Shown here: piece after piece, positions 1 through 7,837 of the stretch
Layout: the number at the start of each line of letters is the position of its first letter
Numbering within the stretch: position 1 is the stretch's first letter
NCBI GenBank assembly: GCA_030600975.1
Contig: JAUVUL010000001.1
Span: 1 to 18,081 of the forward strand
Reading direction: 5' to 3'
DNA length: 18,081 nucleotides
Source: Candidatus Aegiribacteria sp.
GTDB taxonomy: Bacteria > Fermentibacterota > Fermentibacteria > Fermentibacterales > JCC-6
The notes under the pieces: model-generated
Told to the model about the DNA's origin: nothing
Databases searched by the model: none
The model's input: the letters and a program-made list of their open reading frames with translations, nothing else
Made by a program: the position numbers and the translations under genes

Positions 1-382
1 CAAATCTAGCCAGAGCAAAGTCAAGCAGGTCGGTTGCTTGTTGCGGTGAGATAAGGGACGAGGCAATTTCTGCAAAGCCAAAAAAAGTGCCTTCAAGTTC
101 CACGGTTTCACCCTGGTTCTTGAGATACATCTTCTCAAAATCCATGTAAACGTATCCCAGTTCCAATTCAGCCCTCAGCCAATCGGTGAAGCTGCGCCCA
201 TATGCAATATTTAGATCAAACTCCGATTTGAAGCTGATCACCGAGCCTCCGTTCGTATTAGGTACCCGGTCAACATCTGATGCCCATCCAGGTCCCCCTC
301 GAAATGCCAGATACTGGAAACCTGCCTCCGCCGAAACCGGCAAAACAACGAGAGTGGCTAAAACTACTAGTAGCTTTTTCAT
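1..382 (-). CDS. Outer-membrane beta-barrel protein, N-terminal part (runs off the left edge)
   Basis: Only the first 127 codons are present; the 3' end lies beyond base 1. The ATG at 382-380 follows a purine-rich ribosome site (AAAGGGGACAGG). Residues 1-20 form a textbook signal peptide: MKK, a hydrophobic core LLVVLATLVVLPV, and a probable cut after SAEA. The mature part has alternating aromatic/hydrophobic and polar residues (for example AELELGYVYMDFEK) and glycine-rich turns, as in small OmpA/Opa-type outer-membrane barrels, although no family-specific motif is seen. The role is unknown; inferred to sit in the outer membrane. The gene has its own promoter at 472-500, leaving a leader of about 85 bases. 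It could also be a periplasmic beta-rich protein. Confidence 0.6.
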   Translation of the reverse strand, partial: MKKLLVVLATLVVLPVSAEAGFQYLAFRGGPGWASDVDRVPNTNGGSVISFKSEFDLNIAYGRSFTDWLRAELELGYVYMDFEKMYLKNQGETVELEGTFFGFAEIASSLISPQQATDLLDFALARF

Positions 383-471
383 CCTGTCCCCTTTCCTATA
401 CGCACATCGCTACTCTGTTATAGTCCGCAACTTACTCAGCATTGTATCAGCTTTTTGAATTTCACCTAAGC

Positions 472-500
472 ATGATATTACCTGAGTCGTGGTGTGTCAA
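472..500 (-). promoter_or_regulatory. Sigma-70-type promoter for the outer-membrane protein gene
   Basis: Read on the minus strand, a perfect -35 box TTGACA (500-495) and a -10 box TATCAT (477-472) are separated by exactly 17 bases. Transcription would start near 465, leaving a leader of about 85 bases before the ATG at 382. It lies just downstream of the 515-595 hairpin, so the hairpin could insulate it from the upstream operon. Confidence 0.55.
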
Positions 501-514
501 AATGTTAAGAAGTA

Positions 515-595
515 AGAAGGGGTCGGATCTTGAATTTTGGCATTCGTTGCTGTCGAAACGAATAAAATGCCAAAATTCAAGATCCGACCCCTTCT
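515..595. repeat. Long perfect inverted repeat (REP/BIME-like hairpin)
   Basis: The arms 515-544 and 566-595 are perfectly complementary over 30 bases; the left arm starts AGAAGGGGTCGGATC and continues TTGAATTTTGGCATT. The 21-base middle holds a smaller CGTT/AACG pairing. Long palindromes of this kind resemble REP or BIME elements mobilised by RAYT (Y1) transposases, but no transposase lies in the window. The right arm is read as the last codons and stop of the rRNA methyltransferase gene. The hairpin has no U-run on either strand, so it is not a classic intrinsic terminator, though it may block or stabilise transcripts between that gene and the next promoter. Confidence 0.85.
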
Positions 596-1374
596 GTATA
601 CCCCTTCTGTATCTCGTAGAGAAGTATCGACGCGCTGACGGCGGCATTGAGAGATTCCACTCCATCGGTCATGGGTATCGCTACTGTACCGCTGAGATAC
701 TTCCTCGTCTCTTCAGAGATTCCGTGGGCCTCCGAACCAATTATCAGACCTAAGCTCCTTTCTCTTTTTTGAAGCCGGTCGATGTTTCCACCCGAAGCGT
801 CAGCGCCTATAAATTCCATTACATCTGAATTACTCCGCATGAAAGCGGCAAGATCAGTATCGAAAATAATAGGTATGGTTGAGTTCATGCCGGCGGCAGC
901 CCGTGTGACCTTGGGAGTAAACGGGCAGCAGCTGTTCTTCCCCACGATTACAGCGGCACACCCGAAGGCTGCTGCTGATCTGATAATTGTGCCCATATTC
1001 CCGGGATCCGATATCCCGTCCAGCAACAGAAAAACACCCTCCTGTGGTATATTCTCGATATTCGCTGATGGGAGCGGGCAGACTGCTGTGATTCCCTGTG
1101 AAGTCTCCGTGTCCGAAATGTCGCTGAAAAGCTTTTCAGATATCTCAATCACGGTAATATTCATTCCGGTAGCCTCCGAAGCCACGGTCTCGGACAGCCC
1201 GCTGGTCCTGTCGGATATAAGTATCCACTCAGGAGTTCCCCTCGAAAGGTAATCGGATACGAACCTTGGTCCCTCCATAAGGAACAGCCCGTTTTTCAGA
1301 ATTCCAGCTCTGGAGCAAAGGCTTCTAGCTATTTTAAGCCTCTTGTTCGAAGGGCTGCTAACTTTAAACTGCAT
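577..1374 (-). CDS. TrmH/SpoU-family (SPOUT) rRNA 2'-O-methyltransferase
   Basis: A 265-residue protein of the TrmH/RlmB type, expected to transfer a methyl group from S-adenosylmethionine to a ribose 2'-hydroxyl in 23S rRNA or tRNA; the exact site cannot be read from sequence. Residues 1-95 form the N-terminal RNA-substrate-binding domain. The SPOUT knot domain follows with all three motifs: DGISDPGNMGTIIRSAAAFG (119-138, with the conserved N and R), LIIGSEAHGIS (210-220) and IPMTDGVESLNAAVS (233-247). It starts 3 bases after the epimerase gene and has no clear ribosome site of its own, suggesting translational coupling at the operon end. The last seven residues (YTEGVGS) and the stop are encoded by the tandem repeat and hairpin, so the natural C-terminus was probably near EIQKG; the catalytic domain is intact. 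Confidence 0.9.
   Translation of the reverse strand: MQFKVSSPSNKRLKIARSLCSRAGILKNGLFLMEGPRFVSDYLSRGTPEWILISDRTSGLSETVASEATGMNITVIEISEKLFSDISDTETSQGITAVCPLPSANIENIPQEGVFLLLDGISDPGNMGTIIRSAAAFGCAAVIVGKNSCCPFTPKVTRAAAGMNSTIPIIFDTDLAAFMRSNSDVMEFIGADASGGNIDRLQKRERSLGLIIGSEAHGISEETRKYLSGTVAIPMTDGVESLNAAVSASILLYEIQKGYTEGVGS
588..613. repeat. 13-base tandem duplication at the hairpin border
   Basis: The unit CCCCTTCTGTATA (588-600) is followed at once by CCCCTTCTGTATC (601-613), with 12 of 13 bases identical. The first unit straddles the right edge of the hairpin and the second is host gene sequence, so it may be a target duplication or a slippage product of the insertion. On the minus strand it adds extra codons to the methyltransferase C-terminus. 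Confidence 0.6.
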
Positions 1375-1377
1375 ATT

Positions 1378-2346
1378 TCAGTTACTGAGGATTTCACGGA
1401 TGATAGTGTCGATATCTGTTTCGGGTGATTTTCCAGTAAGGGTTTGAAGAAGAGACACATCGGGCGCTCTCCTGCGCATATCCTCGAAGTCATCGGGATA
1501 TGCTTCTTCGTATGGAATCAGTACTATCTCGGAACTGGAGCCTGATATTTCCCTGACTTTCTCAGCCAGGGAGCCGATAGATATTTCCCCGGTTGATCCG
1601 ATATTGATAACTTTGCCCACAGCATCAGGATTCTCTATCAGTGAAACGATAGCATCCACTATTTCGTAGACCATGCTGAAGCACCTGGTCTGTTTGCCAT
1701 CGCCGAATACGGTTATGGGTTTCCCGCTGACCGCCTGTTCTATGAACCTTGGAAGGACCATGCCGTACCTTCCAGACTGACGTGGTCCTACAGTATTGAA
1801 AAGCCGTCCGATTACAACAGGCAGCCCCTTGGCTTTCCAGTATGCCAGCGCAAGGAATTCATCTATCGCCTTTGAGCAAGCGTAACTCCATCTGCTTCTG
1901 CAGGTAGCCCCCAGAACGATGTCACCATCCTCGCGGAAAGGAACATTTTCGCTTTTACCGTAAATTTCGGAAGTTGACGCGATAAAAACAGGTGTACCGG
2001 ATGATTCAGCAGCCATCAGAACGGTTTCGGTTCCCTTTACATTGGTTTCGATGGTCTCCACAGGCTGTCGGATGATGTTCTCCACTCCTACTGCGGCTGC
2101 AAGGTGGATAATTGTTCCGCACTGATGCACCAGCCCTCTTGTCAGAGATTCATCAAGAACCGACCCAACTACGAACCTGAAGGAGGGATTATCGGAACAT
2201 CCATCAAGATTGGAAAGGCTTCCCGTTGAGAGATCATCAAGCACAAGAACACTTTTCCCTCTTGAAAGAAGCAGCTCACAGAGGTGCGAGCCTATGAATC
2301 CCGCTCCACCTGTTACTAGATATAAGTATTCACTCTGACCCGGCAT
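1378..2346 (-). CDS. NAD-dependent sugar-nucleotide epimerase/dehydratase (extended SDR)
   Basis: A 322-residue extended short-chain dehydrogenase. The NAD-binding turn VTGGAGFIGSH (G13, G16, G19) opens the Rossmann fold. STSEIYG (around 123-129) and YxxxK (Y155, K159) provide the catalytic Ser/Tyr/Lys set. RLFNTVGPRQ and FGDGKQTRCF are the nucleotide-sugar-binding segments seen in UDP-glucose 4-epimerases and UDP-glucuronate decarboxylases. The product is therefore inferred to rework a UDP- or related nucleotide sugar in the cytosol for envelope glycans; the precise substrate is open. The ATG at 2346 has a good ribosome site (AGGAAGGA), 13 bases after the decarboxylase beta-subunit stop. It is co-directional with that operon but metabolically unrelated to it. 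Confidence 0.85.
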   Translation of the reverse strand: MPGQSEYLYLVTGGAGFIGSHLCELLLSRGKSVLVLDDLSTGSLSNLDGCSDNPSFRFVVGSVLDESLTRGLVHQCGTIIHLAAAVGVENIIRQPVETIETNVKGTETVLMAAESSGTPVFIASTSEIYGKSENVPFREDGDIVLGATCRSRWSYACSKAIDEFLALAYWKAKGLPVVIGRLFNTVGPRQSGRYGMVLPRFIEQAVSGKPITVFGDGKQTRCFSMVYEIVDAIVSLIENPDAVGKVINIGSTGEISIGSLAEKVREISGSSSEIVLIPYEEAYPDDFEDMRRRAPDVSLLQTLTGKSPETDIDTIIREILSN

Positions 2347-2359
2347 TTATAATTCCTTC

Positions 2360-3568
2360 CTAGTGTGGAACAATGCTGAGAAGAACTCCAGCAGCTATGG
2401 CACTTCCTATGACTCCAGCGACATTAGGCGCCATTGCATGCATGAGAAGGTGGTTGTTCCTGTCATACTTCCTTCCCTCGATCTCCACAACCCTGGCTGA
2501 ATCGGGAACTGCCGATACGCCCGCCGCCCCGATAAGAGGATTAATCTTGTTGTCTCCCTTGAGAAAGACGTTCATGAACTTCGCGAAGAGAACACCACCG
2601 GCCGTGGCAATCGCAAAACTGACAGCTCCAAGCAGGAATATCTTCAGAGAATCCAGGGTAAGGAAATATGCTGCCTGTGTGCTGGTTCCCACAGCGAAGC
2701 CAAGAAGTATGACCACTATGTTGTTCAGAGACCCCTGTGCGCTTTTGGCCAGCCTGTCGGTTACTCCGCTTTCCTTTAAAAGATTTCCGAAGAAAAGCAT
2801 ACCCAGAAGAGTGATGGCTCCCGGAGCGATGAACGACGTTATAAGGAAGGCAATTATGGGAAAAAGTATCTTCTCGGTCTGTGAAACCTGGCGGATAGGT
2901 TTCATCCTGCGCAGACGCTCTTCCCTGGTTGTAAGAAGCCTCATGATCGGAGGCTGTATGACAGGCACAAGACCCATATAGGAATAGGCCGCTATCGCTA
3001 TCGCCCCAAGAAGGGTCGGGGACAGCTGGCTGGCGACGAATATCGCGGTGGGCCCGTCAGCACCTCCGATAATTCCAATGGCAGCAGCCTCCTGCAGAGT
3101 GAACCCGAGGAACAGCGAACCCAGCAGTGTGAGGAAAATGCCTATCTGAGCAGCTGCTCCCAGAAGCAGCAGCTTGGGGTTGGAGAGCAGTGCGCTGAAA
3201 TCGGTCATGGCTCCGATGCCCAGAAAGATCAGAGGAGGAAAGAGGCCGCTCTTAACTCCGAAGTAGAACAGGCTGAATACCGACTGCTGCCCGCCGAGAA
3301 TATCCTGGTAACCAATCGGCATCAGCGCAGGATTGTAGGGAATGTTACCTGCTATTATGCCGAATCCGATAGGTACGAGAAGAAGGGGTTCGTAATCCTT
3401 TTTGATGGCCAGGTATATCATAACAAGGCCTATGACTATCATTACGATATTGCCTGCCTCCACCTGGCCAAATCCGGTATCATCCAGGTATGAAAGTAGA
3501 TTCAGCTTCTGACTGTGTTCCTGGAGGCTTCCGGTGATCCACAGGAGGAGGTTTGAAGTAATGGACAT
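2360..3568 (-). CDS. mmdB: Sodium-translocating decarboxylase, membrane beta subunit (OadB/GcdB/MmdB family)
   Basis: A 402-residue polytopic inner-membrane protein, the usual length for a beta subunit. It decarboxylates the carboxybiotin delivered by the biotin carrier and exports Na+ in the same step. The signature IIGGADGPTAIF (168-174 core, with the Na+-site aspartate D171) and NPLIGAAGVSAVPDSARV (343-360) are the two conserved re-entrant segments of the family. About nine to eleven hydrophobic segments can be picked out. The start overlaps no other gene: the biotin-carrier stop lies 3 bases upstream and contains a GGAAG ribosome site. With the neighbouring methylmalonyl-CoA genes, the complex most likely acts on methylmalonyl-CoA rather than oxaloacetate or glutaconyl-CoA; that specificity is inferred from context. 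Confidence 0.93.
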   Translation of the reverse strand: MSITSNLLLWITGSLQEHSQKLNLLSYLDDTGFGQVEAGNIVMIVIGLVMIYLAIKKDYEPLLLVPIGFGIIAGNIPYNPALMPIGYQDILGGQQSVFSLFYFGVKSGLFPPLIFLGIGAMTDFSALLSNPKLLLLGAAAQIGIFLTLLGSLFLGFTLQEAAAIGIIGGADGPTAIFVASQLSPTLLGAIAIAAYSYMGLVPVIQPPIMRLLTTREERLRRMKPIRQVSQTEKILFPIIAFLITSFIAPGAITLLGMLFFGNLLKESGVTDRLAKSAQGSLNNIVVILLGFAVGTSTQAAYFLTLDSLKIFLLGAVSFAIATAGGVLFAKFMNVFLKGDNKINPLIGAAGVSAVPDSARVVEIEGRKYDRNNHLLMHAMAPNVAGVIGSAIAAGVLLSIVPH

Positions 3569-3571
3569 ATA

Positions 3572-4012
3572 TCAGCTTCCGATTTTCATGATGACTGCAT
3601 TCTCAAGAATACTTTCACCTTCGGATACGAGAATCTCACCCACCGCTCCTGAAAGAGGTGACTCTATCTCGTTTTCCATCTTCATCGCTTCCATTATTGC
3701 TAAAGGCTGTCCTTCATTTACAGCGTCACCCTCTTTTACGAGAAGTTTCAGGATAATTCCAGGTAGAGGTGCAACAACGTCACCAGTTCCAATCGAAATG
3801 CCGGGAGGGGAGGTTCTGTCGGGCACCTCAGCGGCGTTAATAACCTGGCGATGCCTTTTTATCACCGGGGTTTTCGAGGATTTTCTCATCGGGGCTTCAA
3901 CCTTAACTTTGTAGGTTTTACCATCGAGCGTTACGTCCACCGAGTCATCCAATATTCTTCCTAAATTAACAACGTAAGTTCTGTCGTTGATCGTTATTTT
4001 GTACTCAGGCAT
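3572..4012 (-). CDS. Biotin carrier subunit of the decarboxylase
   Basis: A 146-residue biotin carboxyl carrier protein that shuttles CO2 on biotin from the carboxyltransferase to the membrane beta subunit. The C-terminal half is a biotinyl/lipoyl domain with the canonical EAMKMEN motif, whose first lysine is biotinylated, preceded by VVAPLPGIILKLLVKEGD. The N-terminal half (MPEYKITINDRTYVV) is a small beta domain, followed by a basic, proline-rich linker around residues 45-75. I chose the ATG at 4012, one base after the gamma-subunit stop, because CAGGAG lies about 8 bases upstream and the protein then begins like its relatives. The frame stays open upstream to 4105, but only inside the gamma gene. 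Confidence 0.92.
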   Translation of the reverse strand: MPEYKITINDRTYVVNLGRILDDSVDVTLDGKTYKVKVEAPMRKSSKTPVIKRHRQVINAAEVPDRTSPPGISIGTGDVVAPLPGIILKLLVKEGDAVNEGQPLAIMEAMKMENEIESPLSGAVGEILVSEGESILENAVIMKIGS

Positions 4013-4013
4013 T

Positions 4014-4421
4014 TCAGCGACTCCTGACTCTGTTCTGCAGTGATCCCGATTCCTGAATGTGTTCAGCCCTTCCCGCAAGCCTCCACGGTGAATAGGGTTT
4101 CTCATGGGTTTCCCAGGTCAGTTTCATATTCTCCACCTGGTCAAGAAGACAGAAGTGAGCATGAATTGCCGCAGATACCGCAGCTACTTCCATCGGGGTC
4201 ATGGCAGCATCCTGCTGTGAAAGAGATGATTTGTTCTTTTTCTTTCTGTCCAGTCCGAATCTGTCTTTAATCCAACTCTCAAGGGCGGGGAGCATAAAGG
4301 CCAGAACAACAAGCCCTGTGAATACGGTTATCATGCCTACCAGGGCTATTCCAAAACCTCCTTCAACATCGGCAGTATTCGATTGAACTGCCATAAGGGT
4401 CATGGCTCCGACCCAGATCAT
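4014..4421 (-). CDS. OadG-like gamma subunit of the sodium-pump decarboxylase
   Basis: A 135-residue single-span membrane protein. One transmembrane helix ([21 protein letters not shown]) lies near residues 23-43, followed by a charged linker ([10 protein letters not shown]) and a cytoplasmic tail containing [13 protein letters not shown], a tail motif typical of OadG-type subunits. Gamma subunits hold the carboxyltransferase to the membrane beta subunit and aid assembly. The start overlaps the alpha-subunit stop in an ATGA tetranucleotide (4421-4418), implying coupled translation. A second in-frame ATG 18 bases later (4403) is a possible alternative start. Its place between alpha subunit and biotin carrier matches known decarboxylase operons. 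Confidence 0.85.
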   Translation of the reverse strand: MIWVGAMTLMAVQSNTADVEGGFGIALVGMITVFTGLVVLAFMLPALESWIKDRFGLDRKKKNKSSLSQQDAAMTPMEVAAVSAAIHAHFCLLDQVENMKLTWETHEKPYSPWRLAGRAEHIQESGSLQNRVRSR

Positions 4422-5968
4422 AACGGGATATTCCCATGCTTTTTGGGAGGGATCGTCTGCCGCTTTCCAGCAAGCATTTCAAGTGCCTTGATTATACGGA
4501 ACCTTGTATTTGACGCTATTATTACATCATCCAAGTAACCTCTTGAAGCCGCGTCGTAGGGGTTTGCGAATTTATCCCGGTACTGGTCTACCAGTTCCTT
4601 CTTCCTGGCGGCTGGATCTTCCGCTTCATCGATATCACGGCGGAAGATGATCTCAACGGCCCCTTCGGGTCCCATCACAGCTATCTCCGCCGTGGGCCAG
4701 GCGTAGTTTATGTCCGCTCTGATATGCTTTGAACTCATTACATCATAGGCACCGCCGTAGGCTTTCCTGATTATCACCGTAATCTTTGGCACTGTAGCTT
4801 CGGCATAGGCGAAAAGAAGCTTCGCTCCGTTCCTGATTATTCCGCCGTATTCCTGTGCTGTTCCGGGCATGAAGCCGGGTACATCCACAAGGGTTACCAC
4901 GGGGATGTTGAATGCGTCACAGAAACGGACGAAACGGGCAGCCTTAACAGAAGCATCGTTGTCCAGCACCCCTGCAAGGTAAGAGGGCTGGTTAGCTACT
5001 ATTCCGATGGAATGGCCGTTCATCCTTGCAAATCCCACAATAATGTTGGAAGCGAAGACCCGCTGGATCTCAAGGAATTCGCCGTTATCCACGATGGCTT
5101 CAATTATCGTACGCATTTCGTACGGCTTGTTGGGATTGTCAGGCACGAATTCGTCCAACCACATTTCCATCCTGTCAGGCGGGTCAGTACAGGATACTCT
5201 GATGGGATCCTCCATGTTGTTCTGGGGCACGTAGCTGATGAGTTTTCGAATAATGAGAAGAGCTTCATTCTCATCTTCGCAGACAAGGCTACATACACCG
5301 CTGCGTTTGCTGTGAATGCCCGGTCCGCCCAGCTGTTCCTTCGTAACGTCTTCCCCGGTTACGGCTTTAACAACCGTAGGACCAGTAACAAACATGTAGC
5401 TTATGCCCTTAACCATTATCGTGAAATCGGTTATAGCGGGGCTGTAGACGGCCCCTCCGGCACAGGGACCCAGTATGGCTGAAATCTGTGGAATGACCCC
5501 CGAATAGAGTACGTTCTTCAGGAAGATCTTCCCGTACCCGGCAAGACTCTCGATCCCTTCCTGTATCCTTGCTCCACCGGAATCGTTGAGCCCGATGAGT
5601 GGAGCACCGTTCATGGCGGCCATATCCATGATCTTCAGTATCTTCTCGGCGAAGGTTTCCGAAAGGCTGCCTCCGAATACTGTAAAATCGTGGGAAAAGA
5701 CGTACACCTGTCTGCCGTCTATGGTTCCGTAACCGGTGACCACGCCGTCACCAGGGATCTTCTTCTTGTCCAGCCCGAAACTTGTGGACCTGTGGGTGAC
5801 AAGCATATCGAATTCTTCAAAGCTGTCGTCATCAAGGAGAAGGTCTATTCTTTCCCTTGCGGTCAGTTTGCCTTTCTCATGCTGCTTTTCAATCTTTTTC
5901 TCGCCACCACCCGCAAACGCCTTTTCTCTAAGGGCGTGTAGTTTATCGGCCTTTTCAAGAGAACTCAT
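4418..5968 (-). CDS. mmdA: Methylmalonyl-CoA decarboxylase alpha subunit (propionyl-CoA carboxylase beta-type carboxyltransferase)
   Basis: A 516-residue acyl-CoA carboxyltransferase of the PccB/MmdA family at full length. The N-terminal half has the acyl-CoA-binding glycines ([16 protein letters not shown] and [16 protein letters not shown]). The C-terminal half has [35 protein letters not shown] and [14 protein letters not shown], which bind the second ligand and carboxybiotin. It transfers the carboxyl group of methylmalonyl-CoA to biotin, releasing propionyl-CoA. PccB and MmdA cannot be separated by sequence alone. The adjoining beta and gamma membrane subunits, and the lack of a biotin carboxylase gene here, favour the Na+-pumping decarboxylase. 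The start has AAGGA upstream, and its first 14 bases overlap the epimerase end. Confidence 0.93.
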   Translation of the reverse strand: MSSLEKADKLHALREKAFAGGGEKKIEKQHEKGKLTARERIDLLLDDDSFEEFDMLVTHRSTSFGLDKKKIPGDGVVTGYGTIDGRQVYVFSHDFTVFGGSLSETFAEKILKIMDMAAMNGAPLIGLNDSGGARIQEGIESLAGYGKIFLKNVLYSGVIPQISAILGPCAGGAVYSPAITDFTIMVKGISYMFVTGPTVVKAVTGEDVTKEQLGGPGIHSKRSGVCSLVCEDENEALLIIRKLISYVPQNNMEDPIRVSCTDPPDRMEMWLDEFVPDNPNKPYEMRTIIEAIVDNGEFLEIQRVFASNIIVGFARMNGHSIGIVANQPSYLAGVLDNDASVKAARFVRFCDAFNIPVVTLVDVPGFMPGTAQEYGGIIRNGAKLLFAYAEATVPKITVIIRKAYGGAYDVMSSKHIRADINYAWPTAEIAVMGPEGAVEIIFRRDIDEAEDPAARKKELVDQYRDKFANPYDAASRGYLDDVIIASNTRFRIIKALEMLAGKRQTIPPKKHGNIPL

Positions 5969-6392
5969 CGTAGTTTTCCTTTTCAGCTTTCGGATGTTCG
6001 CACAATTCAGTAAGTACTTTCCCGCTGGCAGCGGGGTGAACGAAGGCTATTCTTGTTCCTCCCGCCCCCTCCCGCGGGGTATTGTCTATCATTCTTATAC
6101 CCTTGCGCTTCAATGACTCTACTTCGCCGGAAGCGCTGTCAACCGAGTAGGCAATATGGTGTATTCCCTGACCACGCTTCTCAATTGCCTTCGCAATCGG
6201 ACTTTCTTTCGAAGTCGGTTCAAGGAGCTCTATTTTGGACTCTCCTACACTGAACATGGCCACACGGACCTTCTGTGAGGGGACTTCCTCTATCCCCAGA
6301 AAAGTCAACCCAAGATTGTCCCGGTAGAACGGTATTGACTCCTCCAGGCTCTCAACTGCTATACCGATGTGATCAATCCCTTTTACACTCAT
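5955..6392 (-). CDS. mce: Methylmalonyl-CoA epimerase
   Basis: A 145-residue vicinal-oxygen-chelate (glyoxalase-fold) protein that interconverts the R and S forms of methylmalonyl-CoA. This links the R-specific mutase to the S-specific carboxyltransferase. Two VOC repeats are visible: [20 protein letters not shown] with the metal-binding histidine in DHIGIAV, then [12 protein letters not shown] with the second histidine. ELLEP and the late LTELCEH carry the conserved metal-ligand and catalytic glutamates. I chose the ATG at 6392 because GGGAG lies 7 bases before it; upstream in-frame ATGs at 6398 and 6416 lie deeper in the MeaB gene and would add only a basic tail. It overlaps MeaB by 20 bases and the alpha subunit by 14. 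Confidence 0.93.
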   Translation of the reverse strand: MSVKGIDHIGIAVESLEESIPFYRDNLGLTFLGIEEVPSQKVRVAMFSVGESKIELLEPTSKESPIAKAIEKRGQGIHHIAYSVDSASGEVESLKRKGIRMIDNTPREGAGGTRIAFVHPAASGKVLTELCEHPKAEKENYDEFS

Positions 6393-7353
6393 TCTCATTC
6401 TCCCGTTTATTCTCAAGAAATCCGGAAAGCATTTCGCCTATCTCATATGGGGTTGTCTTACCCTCAAGAATAGATTCTATAGCTTCTTCAATACTGCCGT
6501 ACCGGTCCGAAACATGTTTTCGAGCAAGTTCCTTTCCCTTTTCCCGGATAATGCTTCTAAGTATTAGTTTAGTCCGTCTTCGCGCGATGACCCTCCGCCC
6601 CGTTCCAAAAGAAACACAGTTGGCAATAGCATCCGTCAGTTTTTCGATACCTTCTCCGGACAGTGCGGAACAACTGATGACCGTGGGTCTTAAAGTCTGA
6701 TCGGGAATGAGGTCAAGGCTGGCGTTCACGAACATTTCCAATTGTTCTATTCCGGGTCTGTCTGCCTTGTTAAGCACTATAATGTTCCCGATCTCCATGA
6801 TCCCGGCCTTCATGGTCTGTACCTCATCACCCAGGCCGGGAACCAGAACCAGAAGGGTTATGTCCGCAAGGGAAGCTATTTCAACCTCCGCCTGTCCAAC
6901 CCCCATGGTTTCAACAAGCACGGGGTCATAAGATGCCGCGGCAAAAACTTCAAGTGCATCTCTTGTGGTTCCCGAAAGCCCGCCAAGATGGCCTCTGTTT
7001 CCCATGCTTCGGATAAACACTCCCGGATCCGAAGCGTGGTCCTGCATCCTCAGTCTATCTCCCAGAAGGGCTCCTCCGGAAAAGGGAGAGGATGGGTCAA
7101 CGGCTATCACGCCGACTTTACAGCCGTGCTTTCTATAGTACGCTATGAGACGGTTTGTAAGTGTACTCTTCCCGGCTCCCGGATAGCCGGTAATCCCGAT
7201 GGTAAGACCTGACCGCTCAGGGTTGTAGAGGGAATGCAATATCGGGGGAGCAAGGGGATGACCGTTTTCAACCATTGAAAGAACTCTCGCCATTCCTCTT
7301 TGGTCTTTACTTCGTACTTTACCTGCGAGATCTTCGACCTCACTGGAAAGCAA
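6373..7353 (-). CDS. meaB: MeaB/ArgK G3E-family GTPase, methylmalonyl-CoA mutase chaperone
   Basis: A 326-residue P-loop GTPase that gates cobalamin loading and protects methylmalonyl-CoA mutase from inactivation. Motifs in order are Walker A GYPGAGKST (56-64), AVDPSSPFSGGALLGDR, ETMGVGQAEVE (switch II region) and NKAD for guanine recognition. The C-terminal dimerisation helices follow. The frame stays open to a TTG at 7425. I prefer the TTG at 7353, because GGAGGT lies 4 bases upstream and it gives a length and N-terminus like E. coli ArgK and Methylobacterium MeaB (about 330 residues). The longer form would overlap the cobalamin subunit by 38 bases and has only a distant ribosome site. Confidence 0.92.
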   Translation of the reverse strand: MLSSEVEDLAGKVRSKDQRGMARVLSMVENGHPLAPPILHSLYNPERSGLTIGITGYPGAGKSTLTNRLIAYYRKHGCKVGVIAVDPSSPFSGGALLGDRLRMQDHASDPGVFIRSMGNRGHLGGLSGTTRDALEVFAAASYDPVLVETMGVGQAEVEIASLADITLLVLVPGLGDEVQTMKAGIMEIGNIIVLNKADRPGIEQLEMFVNASLDLIPDQTLRPTVISCSALSGEGIEKLTDAIANCVSFGTGRRVIARRRTKLILRSIIREKGKELARKHVSDRYGSIEEAIESILEGKTTPYEIGEMLSGFLENKRENENECKRD

Positions 7354-7387
7354 GTCTACCTCCGGCCCGGTGAATTCAGCGGGTGGT

Positions 7388-7786
7388 TCAGTGAGTCTGG
7401 ATTTCCTGCTCAATGAAATCCACAACTTCGGATGAAGAAGCTCCCGGCGTGAATATGGCTTTGAACCCGGCTTTTTTCAGGCCGGGAATATCTTCCTCCG
7501 GGATAACACCGCCGCCAAAAAGGATAATGTCCGAACCGCCCTTCTCATTCAGAAGCCTGGCCACTTCAGGGAAGAGGTGATTATGGGCTCCGGAAAGAAG
7601 AGAGAGGCCTACAAAGTCAACATCTTCCTGGATGGCTGCGTTGACGATTGCTTCAGGCGTCTGACGGATCCCGGTATAAATGACCTCCATACCGGCGTCT
7701 CTCAGGGCTCTCGCTATATACTTGGCTCCCCGGTCGTGCCCGTCCAGACCGGGCTTTCCGATCAGTACTCTTATTTTACGATCCAT
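7388..7786 (-). CDS. Methylmalonyl-CoA mutase, small cobalamin-binding subunit
   Basis: A 132-residue stand-alone B12-binding domain, equivalent to the C-terminal part of methylmalonyl-CoA mutase. The base-off cobalamin motif D15-x-H17-x-x-G20 is present in [13 protein letters not shown], followed by GLSLLSGAH and LFGGGVIP, the other corrin-contacting loops. H17 would be the lower axial ligand to cobalt. Together with a separate catalytic chain it would isomerise succinyl-CoA and R-methylmalonyl-CoA. That large chain is absent from this window, so it must be encoded elsewhere if the enzyme is functional. It is the first gene of the minus-strand operon, with a clear GGAGG ribosome site before the ATG at 7786. 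A B12 domain for a different mutase is possible but less likely beside mce and meaB. Confidence 0.92.
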   Translation of the reverse strand: MDRKIRVLIGKPGLDGHDRGAKYIARALRDAGMEVIYTGIRQTPEAIVNAAIQEDVDFVGLSLLSGAHNHLFPEVARLLNEKGGSDIILFGGGVIPEEDIPGLKKAGFKAIFTPGASSSEVVDFIEQEIQTH

Positions 7787-7816
7787 TGCAGCCTCCGGCT
7801 ATTTTCAATGCGCTAA

Positions 7817-7837
7817 TCCCGCTGGTTCACAGCGGGA
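7817..7837. other. Perfect short hairpin in the divergent intergenic gap
   Basis: TCCCGCTG (7817-7824) pairs perfectly with CAGCGGGA (7830-7837) across a 5-base loop, GTTCA. It falls 31 bases before the start of the cobalamin-subunit gene and would form in that operon's leader RNA. No U-run follows on either strand, so it is not an obvious terminator. No B12-box-like sequence was recognised, and the 168-base gap is short for a cobalamin riboswitch plus promoter. Confidence 0.5.

Noticed and set aside
515..595. CRISPR repeat or classic intrinsic terminator
   Set aside because: There is a single palindrome with no spaced repeats, and no U-run follows either arm.
4418..5968. Propionyl-CoA carboxylase beta subunit as the primary call
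   Set aside because: The sequence cannot exclude it, but adjacent OadB-like and OadG-like membrane subunits and no biotin carboxylase favour the decarboxylase.
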